From assembly GCF_016587415.1 (NCBI RefSeq), contig NZ_BNJI01000001.1, positions 4,441,501 to 4,505,500 of the forward strand: a stretch of DNA of 64,000 nucleotides. The letters are read 5' to 3'. This document shows, piece by piece, positions 7,897-16,255 of the stretch. The stretch is from Ktedonobacter sp. SOSP1-85 (GTDB lineage Bacteria > Chloroflexota > Ktedonobacteria > Ktedonobacterales > Ktedonobacteraceae). Under the pieces are notes generated by a model that had not been told where the DNA came from, did not search any database, and worked only from the letters and a program-made list of their open reading frames with translations. A program made the translations under genes and the position numbers. Position 1 is the first letter of the stretch, and each line of letters opens with the position of its first letter.

Positions 7897-7913
7897 AAAT
7901 TATTCTCTTTCTT

Positions 7914-8426
7914 TTATTCATTTTTCTCCTCGTGCTGCTGGGATTGGCGTGGTGGCACAAGGTTGTGTTCGACGGCGTAGGCGGCGGCCTCGCTGCGCCG
8001 CGTCAGGCCCAGCTTTTCGAGGATGTGGCTGACATGATTGCGCGCCGTCTTCTCGCTCATGGAGAGCCCTTCGGCGATCTGCTTGTTAGTATAGCCACGG
8101 GCGACGAGGGCCAGGACTTCGCGTTCGCGCTCGGTAATGGTCTCCTTAGGCGCGCTGGCAGTCGCGTTCGCGAGAGCCTGCTGCCTCTGTTTGGGGTCGA
8201 GCAGCGAGGCCCCGGTGGCGACCCGGCGAATGGCCTTGAGCAGTTCGGCACGACTCACGTTTTTGAGTAGGTAGCCGCTGGCCCCGGCGAGCGTGGAGGC
8301 GAGGATAGCGCGCTCATCTGTGTAGGAGGTAATCATCAAGATATTGACCTGGGGATAGCCGCTCTTAATCTCGCGGCAGGCTTCGATCCCGCTCATCTTC
8401 TCCATGCGCACATCCATCAGGATCAC
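7914..8426 (-). CDS. NarL/LuxR-type response regulator, main fragment (frameshifted receiver)
   Basis: The frame carries the receiver from its phosphorylation site onward (ILMDVRMEKMSG, where the D is the predicted phosphoacceptor), then the T/K motifs (MITSYTD, GYLLKNVS), and a full LuxR helix-turn-helix (ITEREREVLALVARGYTNKQIAEGLSMSEKTARNHVSHILEKLG). The first ~46 residues of the receiver are in another frame (8578-8423). A single missing base near 8441-8450 separates them. If the frames are joined, this is an ordinary ~220-residue regulator paired with the histidine kinase just upstream. Confidence 0.85.
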   Translation of the reverse strand: MILMDVRMEKMSGIEACREIKSGYPQVNILMITSYTDERAILASTLAGASGYLLKNVSRAELLKAIRRVATGASLLDPKQRQQALANATASAPKETITEREREVLALVARGYTNKQIAEGLSMSEKTARNHVSHILEKLGLTRRSEAAAYAVEHNLVPPRQSQQHEEKNE

Positions 8427-8578
8427 CTGGGGGCGAGAACTCCGACCTTGGCGACGGCCTCAGCGCCATTGCTGGCCTCGCCCACAATGGTAATATCCGG
8501 CTCAAGCTCGAACGCGGCGCGCATGCCCAGGCGTACCACTTCATGGTCATCAACTAGCATCAAACGTATCTTGCTCAT
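8423..8578 (-). pseudogene. N-terminal receiver fragment of the NarL/LuxR response regulator
   Basis: Starting from ATG at 8578, this frame gives MSKIRLMLVDDHEVVRLGMR and ITIVGEASNGAEAVAKV, the beta1-alpha2 part of a receiver with the acidic DD pair. It then runs off frame. The continuation RSSRPQVILMDVRM is in the frame of 8426-7914. The SD GGAGGCTCC is strong and lies 17 nt after the kinase stop, so this is the true start of the regulator. Confidence 0.8.
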
Positions 8579-8594
8579 CTGGAGCCTCCTCTGC

Positions 8595-10574
8595 TCAGTG
8601 CCTCTCCGGAAACTTGAGCGCGCTAGCGCTAGCCGCGAGAGCGGTGTTGGTTTTCGCATGAGATAATGGAATCCAGGCGCGGACCAGCAGGCCACCTGCC
8701 TGCCCGGGAAGAATATCCAGGGTCCCGCCCAGTTCAGTCGCGCGCTCGCGCATGCCTGTGAGTCCATGTCCCGAGTAGAAGCGCGTGTCGCTTCTGGCTG
8801 GCTTGGGCAACCCCTTACCGTTATCGCCTATCTCGACCAGGATGTCTTCTGGACCCTGGCGCAGCGCCACCTCTATCCGTGTGGCCTCGGCATGCTTATA
8901 CGCGTTGGTCAGCGCCTCCTGGACGATGCGGAAGAAGGCTGCGTACACCCGCTCGCGCTGGCGTGCATACTCATTATCGCCATCGGTGGATGCCTCCTCG
9001 CCCTCCACATACAGGCTGGTTGGTACCTCGCTAATCGTCTCAAACTCGCGCAACTGCCCCTGGATGATGTCTTGCAGGCTCAGGTGCTCCTGATTGAGCG
9101 GTTTGAGCGAGAACATATAGCTACGCGTCTCCCACAGCGCCTGTTTGGAGATAGTTACCAACTTCTGTAAACGCTCCTCAAGAGGGTTGAGTTGCTTTGC
9201 CTCCTCCTCTGATGCCTCCATCAAGCGTTGAGTATAGGCAATGCAGGTCTCGGCACTGATCTTGAGAATATAAATCAACTGGGCCACGCCATCATGGATC
9301 TCACGCGCGATGCGGTTGCGCTCCTCCTGGGCGGTCAGCAGGATGGTTTGCTCGGTCAGGCGGATATTCTCCAGGGCTGTGAGCAACTGTGTTCCAGCGA
9401 TTACCAGGAAGTCTTCCTGTTTCTCATCAATGGGGCGATGGCTCTCCACACCCAGGATTAGCTGGACTTCGCCCTGTTTGGCGAAGGGGAGGTAGAGCTG
9501 GTGGGGAAAGCGTGGAGGATAGAGATGGGGCACAGGTGGCTCAATTCTTGTCAGCCGCTCTCCCGTCTGGCGCACCTGTTCAAACAGCTCACCAGGAAGC
9601 GATGCCTCGCCCTCGTGCGGGAGATGTGCAGGCGAGGTATAGATCTCTAGCTGCTGCGGGCGGGGCACCTCAGTATCGGTCATATCAGTATCCAATTCGG
9701 GTGTGTGAGGCACCAGGGCGAGCGCCAGGCTCTCGAAACGCCCGCCCTGGCGGAGTTGCTCGGCGCTTTTCGTGAGCAAGTGTTGGCGTTCATAGGCCGC
9801 CTGGATGAGCACATTGCCCAGGTCGAGCTGCGCCTTCTGTTGCCGCACGTTCGCCTGCTCGCTCTGCAAACTTCGCACATAGCGATCCAGCAAGGAGATA
9901 ATTAAGGCCGCTACCAGCGCCGCTACAGGCGTATCAACCAGCGAACCCACGACATCGATCACATTGGGGGTATAGAGGGGATCGGCATAGGTGGGTCGGA
10001 AAAGTATACCCAACACTATAAAGAGATCGTAGCCCAGGGCCGCGCCCAGTCCTCCGCGATAGCCATAGGCCAGTGCTGCCGCGAAGGCCGTCGAGATCCC
10101 ATAGCGATAGAAGGGCGAGGAGGTGCCAAAGTAGGGATGCAAGGCGAAAGGGCCGCTCAGGTAGGTCACCAGTCCACAGACCAATAAATCAATGCCGTAG
10201 AGAATAAGATTGCTATAGGGGTTGCGCAGGCGAGCCAGGGCAGTTGGAATCGGCTCTTCCTCGTCGATCTCACTGTGTGGAGGAGAGGCGAAGGGTAGGC
10301 GTAGACGAGGGAAAAAGTGGCGCGCGACCGGGGAGTACAGCGTCACGATCAGCGTCTGTAATAGCGTAACAAAGAGGAGCACGACGCTGATCCCATACGC
10401 AGGATATTTTGTATAGGGTTCTCGTGAGCCAACAATCAGCACCAGGGCGTAGAGCCACATACTCCAACGCCATATCAGGAAGAAGTAGCTCGGCGTCGCG
10501 CGTAGCCTCTGTCCGGCTGTATCCGCCAGAAAGCGCTTGTAGATGCGCGCAAATATCGATGTATATAACTTCAT
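8595..10574 (-). CDS. Membrane histidine kinase, HisKA_3 / HATPase_c (NarX/DesK-like)
   Basis: This is a 659-residue sensor kinase. The N-terminal ~240 residues contain about six hydrophobic segments forming a membrane sensor. A GAF-like region follows. The dimerisation domain is HisKA_3 type, with phosphoacceptor REIHDGVAQLIYILK. The ATPase part shows ALTNAYKHAEATRIEV (N box), GDNGKGLP (G1) and GHGLTGMRERATELGG (G2). It is followed at 17 nt by its NarL-type partner. The last ~20 residues (HAKTNTALAASASALKFPERH) are encoded by a copy of a dispersed palindromic repeat, so the original C-terminus may have been replaced. The 10571-10574 start is preceded by AAAGGCGG. Confidence 0.9.
   Translation of the reverse strand: MKLYTSIFARIYKRFLADTAGQRLRATPSYFFLIWRWSMWLYALVLIVGSREPYTKYPAYGISVVLLFVTLLQTLIVTLYSPVARHFFPRLRLPFASPPHSEIDEEEPIPTALARLRNPYSNLILYGIDLLVCGLVTYLSGPFALHPYFGTSSPFYRYGISTAFAAALAYGYRGGLGAALGYDLFIVLGILFRPTYADPLYTPNVIDVVGSLVDTPVAALVAALIISLLDRYVRSLQSEQANVRQQKAQLDLGNVLIQAAYERQHLLTKSAEQLRQGGRFESLALALVPHTPELDTDMTDTEVPRPQQLEIYTSPAHLPHEGEASLPGELFEQVRQTGERLTRIEPPVPHLYPPRFPHQLYLPFAKQGEVQLILGVESHRPIDEKQEDFLVIAGTQLLTALENIRLTEQTILLTAQEERNRIAREIHDGVAQLIYILKISAETCIAYTQRLMEASEEEAKQLNPLEERLQKLVTISKQALWETRSYMFSLKPLNQEHLSLQDIIQGQLREFETISEVPTSLYVEGEEASTDGDNEYARQRERVYAAFFRIVQEALTNAYKHAEATRIEVALRQGPEDILVEIGDNGKGLPKPARSDTRFYSGHGLTGMRERATELGGTLDILPGQAGGLLVRAWIPLSHAKTNTALAASASALKFPERH
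8600..8665. repeat. Dispersed palindromic (REP-like) repeat, copy 2, inside the kinase gene
   Basis: The segment gagcgcgctagcgctagccgc-gagag-cggtgttggttttcgcat matches the copy at 4495-4562 apart from the ccccgaatgggg block. It encodes the C-terminal tail of the histidine kinase. Confidence 0.6.
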
Positions 10575-10656
10575 GAATGCCGCCTTTGCAGTTACAAAAT
10601 ACCCTCTCTTACCTCTGGCTCTGCTTAGTATCGCGTCTCTCCCCCTTGCTTGTCAA

Positions 10657-10735
10657 CCTCTCGCGCCTGCGGCGCTCGCGGTAAGGTATGTTGGGGTGTG
10701 GGCATCCGCCCGCGCCACACCCCAACATACCTTAC
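10657..10735. repeat. Short GC palindrome plus 21-bp hairpin
   Basis: A ctctcgcgcctgcggcgctcg unit (about 10658-10678) is directly followed by a hairpin with arms 10681-10701 and 10715-10735 and a GC-rich loop (gcatccgcccgcg). The same unit abuts hairpins at 39984 and 54257 and occurs alone at 47590. The hairpin lies in the 554-nt space between the divergent kinase gene and 11129, so it does not end a visible gene. Confidence 0.65.
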
Positions 10736-10833
10736 TCCGGAAGGAGTGCTAGCGACCTGGAAGTGCTGTAGGGGCCATGCTCGCATGACTCCCCAATCCG
10801 AATGTAACGGCTCAGCACCACAGACATTCACAG

Positions 10834-10877
10834 TAGTATGCTGGCGCGCGGGCAGCCGCCCGCGCGCCAGCATACTA
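10834..10877. repeat. 20-bp perfect inverted repeat in an intergenic region
   Basis: Arms 10834-10853 and 10858-10877 have a 4-nt loop; the tip is GGGCAGCCGCCC. It is followed at about 10888-10905 by a second short palindrome, ggcgagcttgcgagccg, which recurs at 33763-33779. Apart from these repeats and a ggtatgg-rich stretch (10970-10995), the 10575-11128 space holds nothing I can name. Confidence 0.65.
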
Positions 10878-11128
10878 TTCCCTATAAGGCGAGCTTGCGA
10901 GCCGGGGGGAATGTTTCAGGTATGATGATATGTTATGGTGAATAGAAATATGGTATTTGTTGGCAAATGGTATGGGTTATGTGGTATGGTATGGGTACAC
11001 GCACCCTGTTTCCGTCTAGCTGAGGCTGAAAAAGAATGTATCATCAGAAGCATCAATTTTTCTTCCCATGATTCAGGCGGAGAGCAGACAAAGCATTGTA
11101 CATTTGAGAGAAGGGACGGTTTCTTATC

Positions 11129-11548
11129 GTGAAAAATGCCGAGCGCAAACGTGCAAATCTCATGGCTACCCTTGGCGATCTTAACCGGCCTATGCGTGTG
11201 CGCCCCGTCCGCTATATGGGACGTGAATGGTGGGCAGTTGATGCCGATGATACGTGGCCTGGCATGGTGATGGATCTCCGTCGCCTGGGCTTTGAGGCTG
11301 CGGCTCTAGAGGATAAGGTGTTGGTGCGTGAGAGTATGCCGACCATGTATGAGTCGAGCTACGAAGGCGGCCAGGACCCTACGGGCCTCAAACCTTTTCC
11401 CGCCGTTCATCCAACGATCACGATCCGCAAGGAGTCCTATTCGACTCGTGATTCCGACCTGTCATATCTCGATGAGTATGACGAGGAAGAAGAGGAAGAA
11501 GAGGATCTGCTTAACGCTGAGGATCTGGATCGCGACGAGGAAGAGTAA
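11129..11548 (+). CDS. Hypothetical protein with an extremely acidic C-terminal tail
   Basis: The 139-residue protein begins with a basic segment (KNAERKRANLMATLGDLN). A compact middle follows (RVRPVRYMGREWWAVDADDTWPGMVMDLRRLGFEAAALEDKVLV), and the last third is rich in Asp/Glu (YDEEEEEEEDLLNAEDLDRDEEE). I do not recognise a family. The start is GTG 11129 with weak SD; ATG 11162 is an alternative that keeps the whole conserved-looking middle. It stands alone, with terminator-like structures downstream. Acidic tails of this type are seen in chaperone-like or polymerase-binding proteins, but that is not evidence of function here. Confidence 0.6.
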   Translation: MKNAERKRANLMATLGDLNRPMRVRPVRYMGREWWAVDADDTWPGMVMDLRRLGFEAAALEDKVLVRESMPTMYESSYEGGQDPTGLKPFPAVHPTITIRKESYSTRDSDLSYLDEYDEEEEEEEDLLNAEDLDRDEEE

Positions 11549-11683
11549 GGCATAGCTCCTTTCTGCCATCGGCACAAGGGTTTGCCCTTCAATCGTGTGA
11601 GCGGAGCTAGCCGCTGCGAAGCGGCGTTCACAATTGTTTTTTAAGGGTTTGCCGCGCAAAACCGATAACGCCTATTAAGATAA

Positions 11684-11712
11684 CATGCCCCGCCATTCAA
11701 TGGGGAGTAGCA
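11684..11712 (+). mobile_element. Possible remnant of an IS605-type right end
   Basis: The sequence gccccgccattcaatgggg followed by agtagcagg resembles the right end of the intact TnpB element (cccgcccttcaggcgtgggg, then agtagg, at 2158-2182). No transposase is left beside it. The same GGGGAGTAG string also occurs at the start of yybP-ykoY riboswitches, but the rest of that motif is absent. Confidence 0.35.
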
Positions 11713-11732
11713 GGTCATGGTATCTAACATAC

Positions 11733-11788
11733 AGAAGAGCGTTCACATCTCTACGAGTACCCACTCATAAAGGTGTGAGCGCTCTTCT
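11733..11788 (+). terminator. Intrinsic terminator-like hairpin before the recombinase gene
   Basis: An 18-bp stem (11733-11750 with 11771-11788, two G-U pairs) with a 20-nt loop is followed by tttgtcc. It ends transcription from upstream before the gene at 11926. Confidence 0.55.
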
Positions 11789-11925
11789 TTGTCCTCTGTC
11801 AACGTCTCCCCCTACTCATGCTGCCCTCACATAGCGCCTCTATGTTCAGAAGGGCAGCAATCAGGTATGCTATAATGAAATGTAGAGTGCAGTTGACGTA
11901 AGATCTCGAAAAGTGAGGATTGATC

Positions 11926-12945
11926 ATGCAGAAGGATCCGCAGCAGGAGATACAGAGAGATGCAGTTCTTGCGGACGCGGAGAGAGCGCACCATAATGGA
12001 CAGGTAGCCACCCCTGTGGGGAACTCTACCGCCCTTCAGGAGCTGCCTGGCGCCGAGGAGACACCTTTCCCGCCGGTAAGCCAGGCCAGCCCTCTAACCG
12101 ATCAGTCGAGCCTGGCCGAATGCGTTGTCCCCTACCGACAAGAATTGATGTTGCGTGGCAAATCAAATTATACGGTCACGTGCTTTCTCTCAGATCTGAA
12201 GATGTTTAGTGACTTCGTTGGACCAGACACGCCCGTTGGGCGTCTCTCCAAAGAGAACCTGGCTGACTGGCTGGTAAAGTTGAAATACGGCTCGGGCCAT
12301 ACGGCGGCCCCCAAGACCATGGCACGCCGGGTTACCTTTCTAAAGAACTTTTTCTCCTGGCTGGCGAGCGCCAACGCGATTCGCGAGGACCCCGCGGCCA
12401 GCCTGACTCTGGAGCGCCCTCTTCCGCCGCTGCCCGAACTCTTATTTGCCGAAGAGGTCCATGCCCTGTTAGAGGCTGCGTCTGAAGATCCCCGTTGTCA
12501 GTGCCTGGTATACCTGGTGCTATTTGCTGGTTTGAAGAAAGAAGAGGTCATGCGCCTGCGCCTGCATCACATCGATCTCACCGATCCGCGTGAACCGCTG
12601 GTCACAGTGCAATTCCCTGCCTCGACTGGCAAGCAGCACCGCGAGCGGCGCCTTCCCCTGCCACCAGAGTTCGCCAATATCTTTCGGAGCTATCAGCAGC
12701 AGTATCACGTGGGCGACGAGGTCTTCAAATGCACCGACCGTAACCTGAACTACATTTTGGCGCGTGCCGTCAAGGCAGCAGAGATCAAGAAGCGCGTCAC
12801 CCTCCAACTGTTGCGCGATACCTTCGCCGTGGAACAGCTACGCTCCGGCGTCGCCCCCGAAGTCCTGCGCGAGAAATTGGGCCTCTCCGATGAAGCCTGG
12901 CTCGAGTCCCGCGAAAAGTACCGCCGCCTCGCCTTCCCCAAGTAA
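11926..12945 (+). CDS. Tyrosine recombinase-like protein with degenerate catalytic residues
   Basis: The 339-residue protein has the two-domain layout of XerC/D-type recombinases. An N-terminal SAM-like core-binding domain (LAECVVPYRQELMLRGKSNYTVTCFLSDLKMF...MARRVTFLKNFFSWLASANAI) is followed by a catalytic-like domain. The usual GLRxSE arginine is lysine (FAGLKKEEVMRL). The HxLRH box is QLLRD, keeping only the arginine. The LGH histidine is leucine (LGLSD). A tyrosine remains near the end (REKYRRL). It is therefore probably not an active recombinase, though it could still bind DNA. Start ATG 11926 follows AGTGAGG. The stop lies at the edge of a hairpin shared with the next gene. Confidence 0.8.
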   Translation: MQKDPQQEIQRDAVLADAERAHHNGQVATPVGNSTALQELPGAEETPFPPVSQASPLTDQSSLAECVVPYRQELMLRGKSNYTVTCFLSDLKMFSDFVGPDTPVGRLSKENLADWLVKLKYGSGHTAAPKTMARRVTFLKNFFSWLASANAIREDPAASLTLERPLPPLPELLFAEEVHALLEAASEDPRCQCLVYLVLFAGLKKEEVMRLRLHHIDLTDPREPLVTVQFPASTGKQHRERRLPLPPEFANIFRSYQQQYHVGDEVFKCTDRNLNYILARAVKAAEIKKRVTLQLLRDTFAVEQLRSGVAPEVLREKLGLSDEAWLESREKYRRLAFPK

Positions 12946-13016
12946 ATAGTACTGTCAAATGAATTGTGGAGTCCGTGCCATGCACGGACTCCACAATTCA
13001 TTTGACAGTATTATTT
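12944..13016. terminator. 35-bp inverted repeat shared by two convergent genes
   Basis: Arms 12944-12978 and 12982-13016 pair with one G-U (12949/13011); the inner 29 bp are perfect, with a 3-nt loop. The recombinase stop overlaps the left end and the stop of the minus-strand gene (13011-13013) is in the right arm. Confidence 0.75.
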
Positions 13017-13670
13017 ATGCATGAAGGGTGGGGGCGTCTGCATAGGGGGCTGCTGGGTATAGGCCACGTATTGTGCCTGAGCGAGCTGGCGGTTGAGCAT
13101 GCCATTGAGCAGGATGGCGTTGATAATAATTGCCAGGATCGCCAGGGGCCCCAGGCAGAGCAGGCCAATGCCGAAGGTAAAGATGGTCCCCAGAATCACA
13201 ACTGGCCAGTAGATGAAGATGCTGCCAAGTAGCAAGGCTAGCCCTACAGATGTCTTGCCTGCCGTAAGCCAACCCACACCAAAGACTCCGAAAAGCGAGA
13301 GGAAGATCTCGATGATGAGTGCGCCATCGTTCTTGCGTGGCAGTGTAGGGATTGGCTGGGCTTGATAGGTGACATAGGTATAGGCCGTTTGGTGTCCAGG
13401 GTAGGAGCGATGGCGTGGATCTGAGGGACCATAGCCATAGGAGCGTGCCTCGGTCCTTGGTATCCTGGGTGGGACGATCTTCTCCTCGTACGGCTGTTCC
13501 TGGTAGCCCTCCTCATAGGAGGCGACGGCATTGAGCGTTGCTTCAAACTCGCGCTGATTATATTGTGTACTGGCTGAAACACGCCTTTGACGTGGCTCAA
13601 GGTGTGCGCCACAGGTGGGGCAGGTAGGGGTATGGTTCACGATCTCGGTTCCACAATATTCACAGCGCAT
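13011..13670 (-). CDS. Zinc-ribbon membrane protein
   Basis: The 219-residue protein starts with a zinc ribbon (CEYCGTEI...CPTCGAHL, residues 3-22). A disordered Tyr/Arg/Pro-rich stretch follows. The C-terminal ~90 residues hold two or three hydrophobic segments (ALIIEIFLSLFGVFGVGWLTAGK, VGLALLLGSIFIYWPVVILGTIF, GIGLLCLGPLAILAIIINAILL). This resembles the zinc-ribbon/TM2-like proteins common in Chloroflexota and Actinobacteria; their role is unknown. It is transcribed toward the recombinase gene and shares the 35-bp hairpin with it. Confidence 0.75.
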   Translation of the reverse strand: MRCEYCGTEIVNHTPTCPTCGAHLEPRQRRVSASTQYNQREFEATLNAVASYEEGYQEQPYEEKIVPPRIPRTEARSYGYGPSDPRHRSYPGHQTAYTYVTYQAQPIPTLPRKNDGALIIEIFLSLFGVFGVGWLTAGKTSVGLALLLGSIFIYWPVVILGTIFTFGIGLLCLGPLAILAIIINAILLNGMLNRQLAQAQYVAYTQQPPMQTPPPFMHK

Positions 13671-13721
13671 ATCGTCCGTGTCCTTCTATTTGCCGGGTTA
13701 GTCATTGTTAGCTATGTTTCA

Positions 13722-14441
13722 TCAAGAGCTAGAGAATAAATCATTCTCCTCGAAGCTCTGCCATCCCTGCCCTGTGTCGCGAAGCGTCAATGTGCCAGTC
13801 TGCGCGATAAAGCGTACAGCGAGAGTACTCAACAGGCCGCCTGTCTCACGTGACAGAAGTGTAGATAACTCCTCACTGCTCGTTGACAATGCCTGTTTAT
13901 TTACTCCCCGCCCGGGTGTGCCCGGCGTGACGATGAGCTGTGCTGGCTGTGCCTTCGTCAGCAAGGTTGCCAATGCTTGGGGAAAGGGTTTGTTCGCATT
14001 GTCTACTACCTGTACGATGTCAGCTTGCAGGTACGTCGGATCAATATCGTCGAGTAGTCCCTGTAAGGCATAGTTACTTGTCGCGGCCTCCCCCAGCAAG
14101 AGCAGGCTCAGTCCCGGAGCGGTCAACCGTAAGACTAAGCTATTATCGCGCGCCTCATCACTGCCCTTGTGCAGCTCCAAAGGCCAGAGTACCTGGATTT
14201 GCATATTGGCACCTGACGGAATCATGCTTCCCTGCTGCGCCACCACATAGGGAATGGCGCGTTCACTTATAGTACGCCGCCAGCGGGCGTAGGTTGCGTT
14301 GGGGTGAAGCATTCCTGCGTCTACTGCTCTTCCAATAGTGTATCTTGCCGCAACGTCTTGTAAACCCGTAATATGATCCTGAAGTGGAGCTCTGAGTGCT
14401 CCCCGTGCTAAAGCAGCGGGGGTTCCAGACGTTCGGCCCAC
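13722..14441 (-). pseudogene. comEC: ComEC/Rec2 C-terminal fragment (competence DNA channel), truncated by an IS605-type element
   Basis: Only the end of the ComEC metallo-beta-lactamase-like domain is present: DHITGLQDVAARYTIGRA, then IQVLWPLELHKGSDEARDNSLVLRLTAPGLSLLLLGEA and the following alpha/beta block. The first residues of the frame (up to about LARGAL) come from the neighbouring transposon end. The N-terminal OB-fold and membrane channel (~500 residues) are absent from the window. comEA lies on the other side of the tnpB element on the same strand, the normal comEA-comEC order. The fragment has no start of its own and should be non-functional for DNA uptake. Confidence 0.7.
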
Positions 14442-15169
14442 GCTTCGAGCTGATCCTCTATGAGGAGGACCGCTCGCTCTAGTGGTGGTTCCCCTGGACT
14501 TTCGGGCAGACGCGCTCCGGCTCTGGAGATGCCAAAGCTTTGGGGCAGAGCCTGCCCCTCTTTCGCGCGTTGACGTGTACGCTCATGTGCTGCCCGCAGG
14601 CGCGCCTCTGCACCTTCCCAATACCGCTGGTATCGGGCACACGAGGGAGTGGGATCTGCTGGATCGAGATAGGCAGCAAGAAAGGCCGAATACAAATCGC
14701 GTTGGACGGGACCCACGCCACAGGAGCACTGGTGCCAACGCTGGGAGAGCGGCTTCTTGACCTTCTTACCACAGCCATGACACCATTGGCTCAGCGCAGT
14801 CGTGCGTGTAGGGACCTCGACCAGGGTGCCGCCCGTGCTTGCAACGGTGCGTCTCAGGAGTTCTACAAACATCCCTGGAGCTCGCAGTCCTACACTCTTG
14901 CCAAATGTTTTTTGCCATGCCTTGTAGGAAATCTTTTCAATGATGATGGTGCTGCCCAGCGCCACCACCTCATGCACCTTGCGGCCATGCAGGCTCTTGC
15001 GGTGGGCTGCCAGCTTGCGCTCTTTGATGGCCTTGCGTCGTCGCGTGGTCAGGTAGCGCTTGCTGTGCTTCCACCGCAGCTTCTTTCGGCCCTGCTTCTT
15101 GATGCGCCCCTTTTCGTCGTAGTGCTCAGGATTGCCTGCTCGCCTCTGCCGATCCATCTGCCGCTGCAA
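14408..15169 (-). pseudogene. TnpB-like protein, C-terminal part
   Basis: The frame contains the RuvC-II glutamate (TIIIEKISYKAW), a zinc ribbon WCHGCGKKV...CSCG, and a RuvC-III-like QRDLYSAFLAAYL. Coding sense in this frame extends upstream beyond 15169 to about 15310 and includes the RuvC-I motif VGGDLGPSTLALVP. The N-terminal part is in another frame (16052-15201). The protein is a TnpB/IS1341-type nuclease of a subfamily different from the one at 967. Its stop is inside a cccccgctgctttagcacgggg end hairpin at the comEC junction. Confidence 0.75.
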
Positions 15170-15200
15170 ACGACGAATGGCCCTGGCATCAGGAGCCAGC

Positions 15201-16052
15201 TCAGCACAGAATACCTCCAGATGTGCCTCCCCTTCCTGGGGAACAAGCGCCAGGGTAGAGGGTCCCAGATCGCCACCGACGGTGCCTTGCCCGACGGCGT
15301 GCTTGGGTTTTATGGTAGGGCACCCCTTCCAGGGTCAGTTGGACCACGTAGCGGTCACCCTGAGCATCGGCTCCTGCAGCTCGAGAGCTGCTGGCTGGGC
15401 GTTGGATGAGGCGAGCATACTTGATGCGATGCTCCAAACCGTACTTTACCACCGGATCGTTCCAGTCGATGAGGGCAGGCAAGCGGTCTCCATTCCAGAG
15501 CAGATACCCTGCGTTTCCTACTTGAGGAGTTTGCACGACAAAGCGCAGACCGGTATCGTTACGTTTGTTCTCGATGCTGGAGAAGCCGCGACCTCGGCTC
15601 TTGAAGCGGACCCGTTTGGCCTTGCCCAGGCAGACGCGGTTGAGAGCGCGATAGGCCCGGCTGGCCAGGGTTTGAGCGAGGACGGCATCGAGATGCTCAG
15701 CAATCCAACCCATGCGCAGGGCTTTGACCGCGTCATGCAAGGCTGCTTCCGTGAAGCCAAACGCCTTGCGCAGGGTGGAGAAGGCGGCGGCTCGTTGCGT
15801 CTTGAGGGTGGGAGAGATGGCACGGGCTTCTTGCCAGGCAGGATCAGCCCGCATGCGGCGCAGCCGCTTCTGCCCTTCGGAGAGGATAGCATTGTAGAGC
15901 TGGCGGGCGGCTTCCAGATGAGCGCGCAGACGGGTCGATTGCCCAGAATCGATTGTCAGGGGCAGTTCGAGGAGAAAGGTGGGTGTCGCAGCCCGCTTCT
16001 CCTGTTGCCTCATCTTCCCCCTTTGCCCTTGTGGTTGCTTGGGCATTCCCAC
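15201..16052 (-). pseudogene. TnpB-like protein, N-terminal part (frameshifted)
   Basis: The first ~220 residues show the TnpB N-terminal organisation: TFLLELPLTIDSG, LEAARQLYNAILSEGQKRL and FKSRGRGFSSIENKRNDTGLRF. The frame then runs into a basic non-homologous tail after GVPYHK. Reading resumes correctly (KPKHAVGQGTVGGDLGPST) if one A is removed from the AAAA run complementary to 15308-15311. This is a one-base insertion or a sequencing error; a programmed shift would have to be +1, which is unusual for IS elements. Confidence 0.75.
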
Positions 16053-16255
16053 GTCTCCTTTTTCCTCTCACCTGATATCCATGCTGATACATCTATTCTA
16101 GCAGAAGGGCTGGAAGAACACAAGTTCTTCTCGTGTATTCACTGTCTCCTTTCCCCCTTTTACAGCGGAGGTGACGCCCGTGGCCCCGGATGGCGGGTTC
16201 ATCTCTGGCATCAATGACCGGGCCTTTCTCGTCACGGTTGCTATAACCGATGTCT

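Noticed and set aside
11690..11712. yybP-ykoY manganese riboswitch (GGGGAGTAG)
   Set aside because: Only the short string matches; the rest of the motif is absent and the segment resembles the TnpB element right end better.
15132..16217. 361-residue plus-strand ORF opposite the TnpB fragments
   Set aside because: Antisense shadow of the GC-rich tnpB gene; motifs are on the minus strand.
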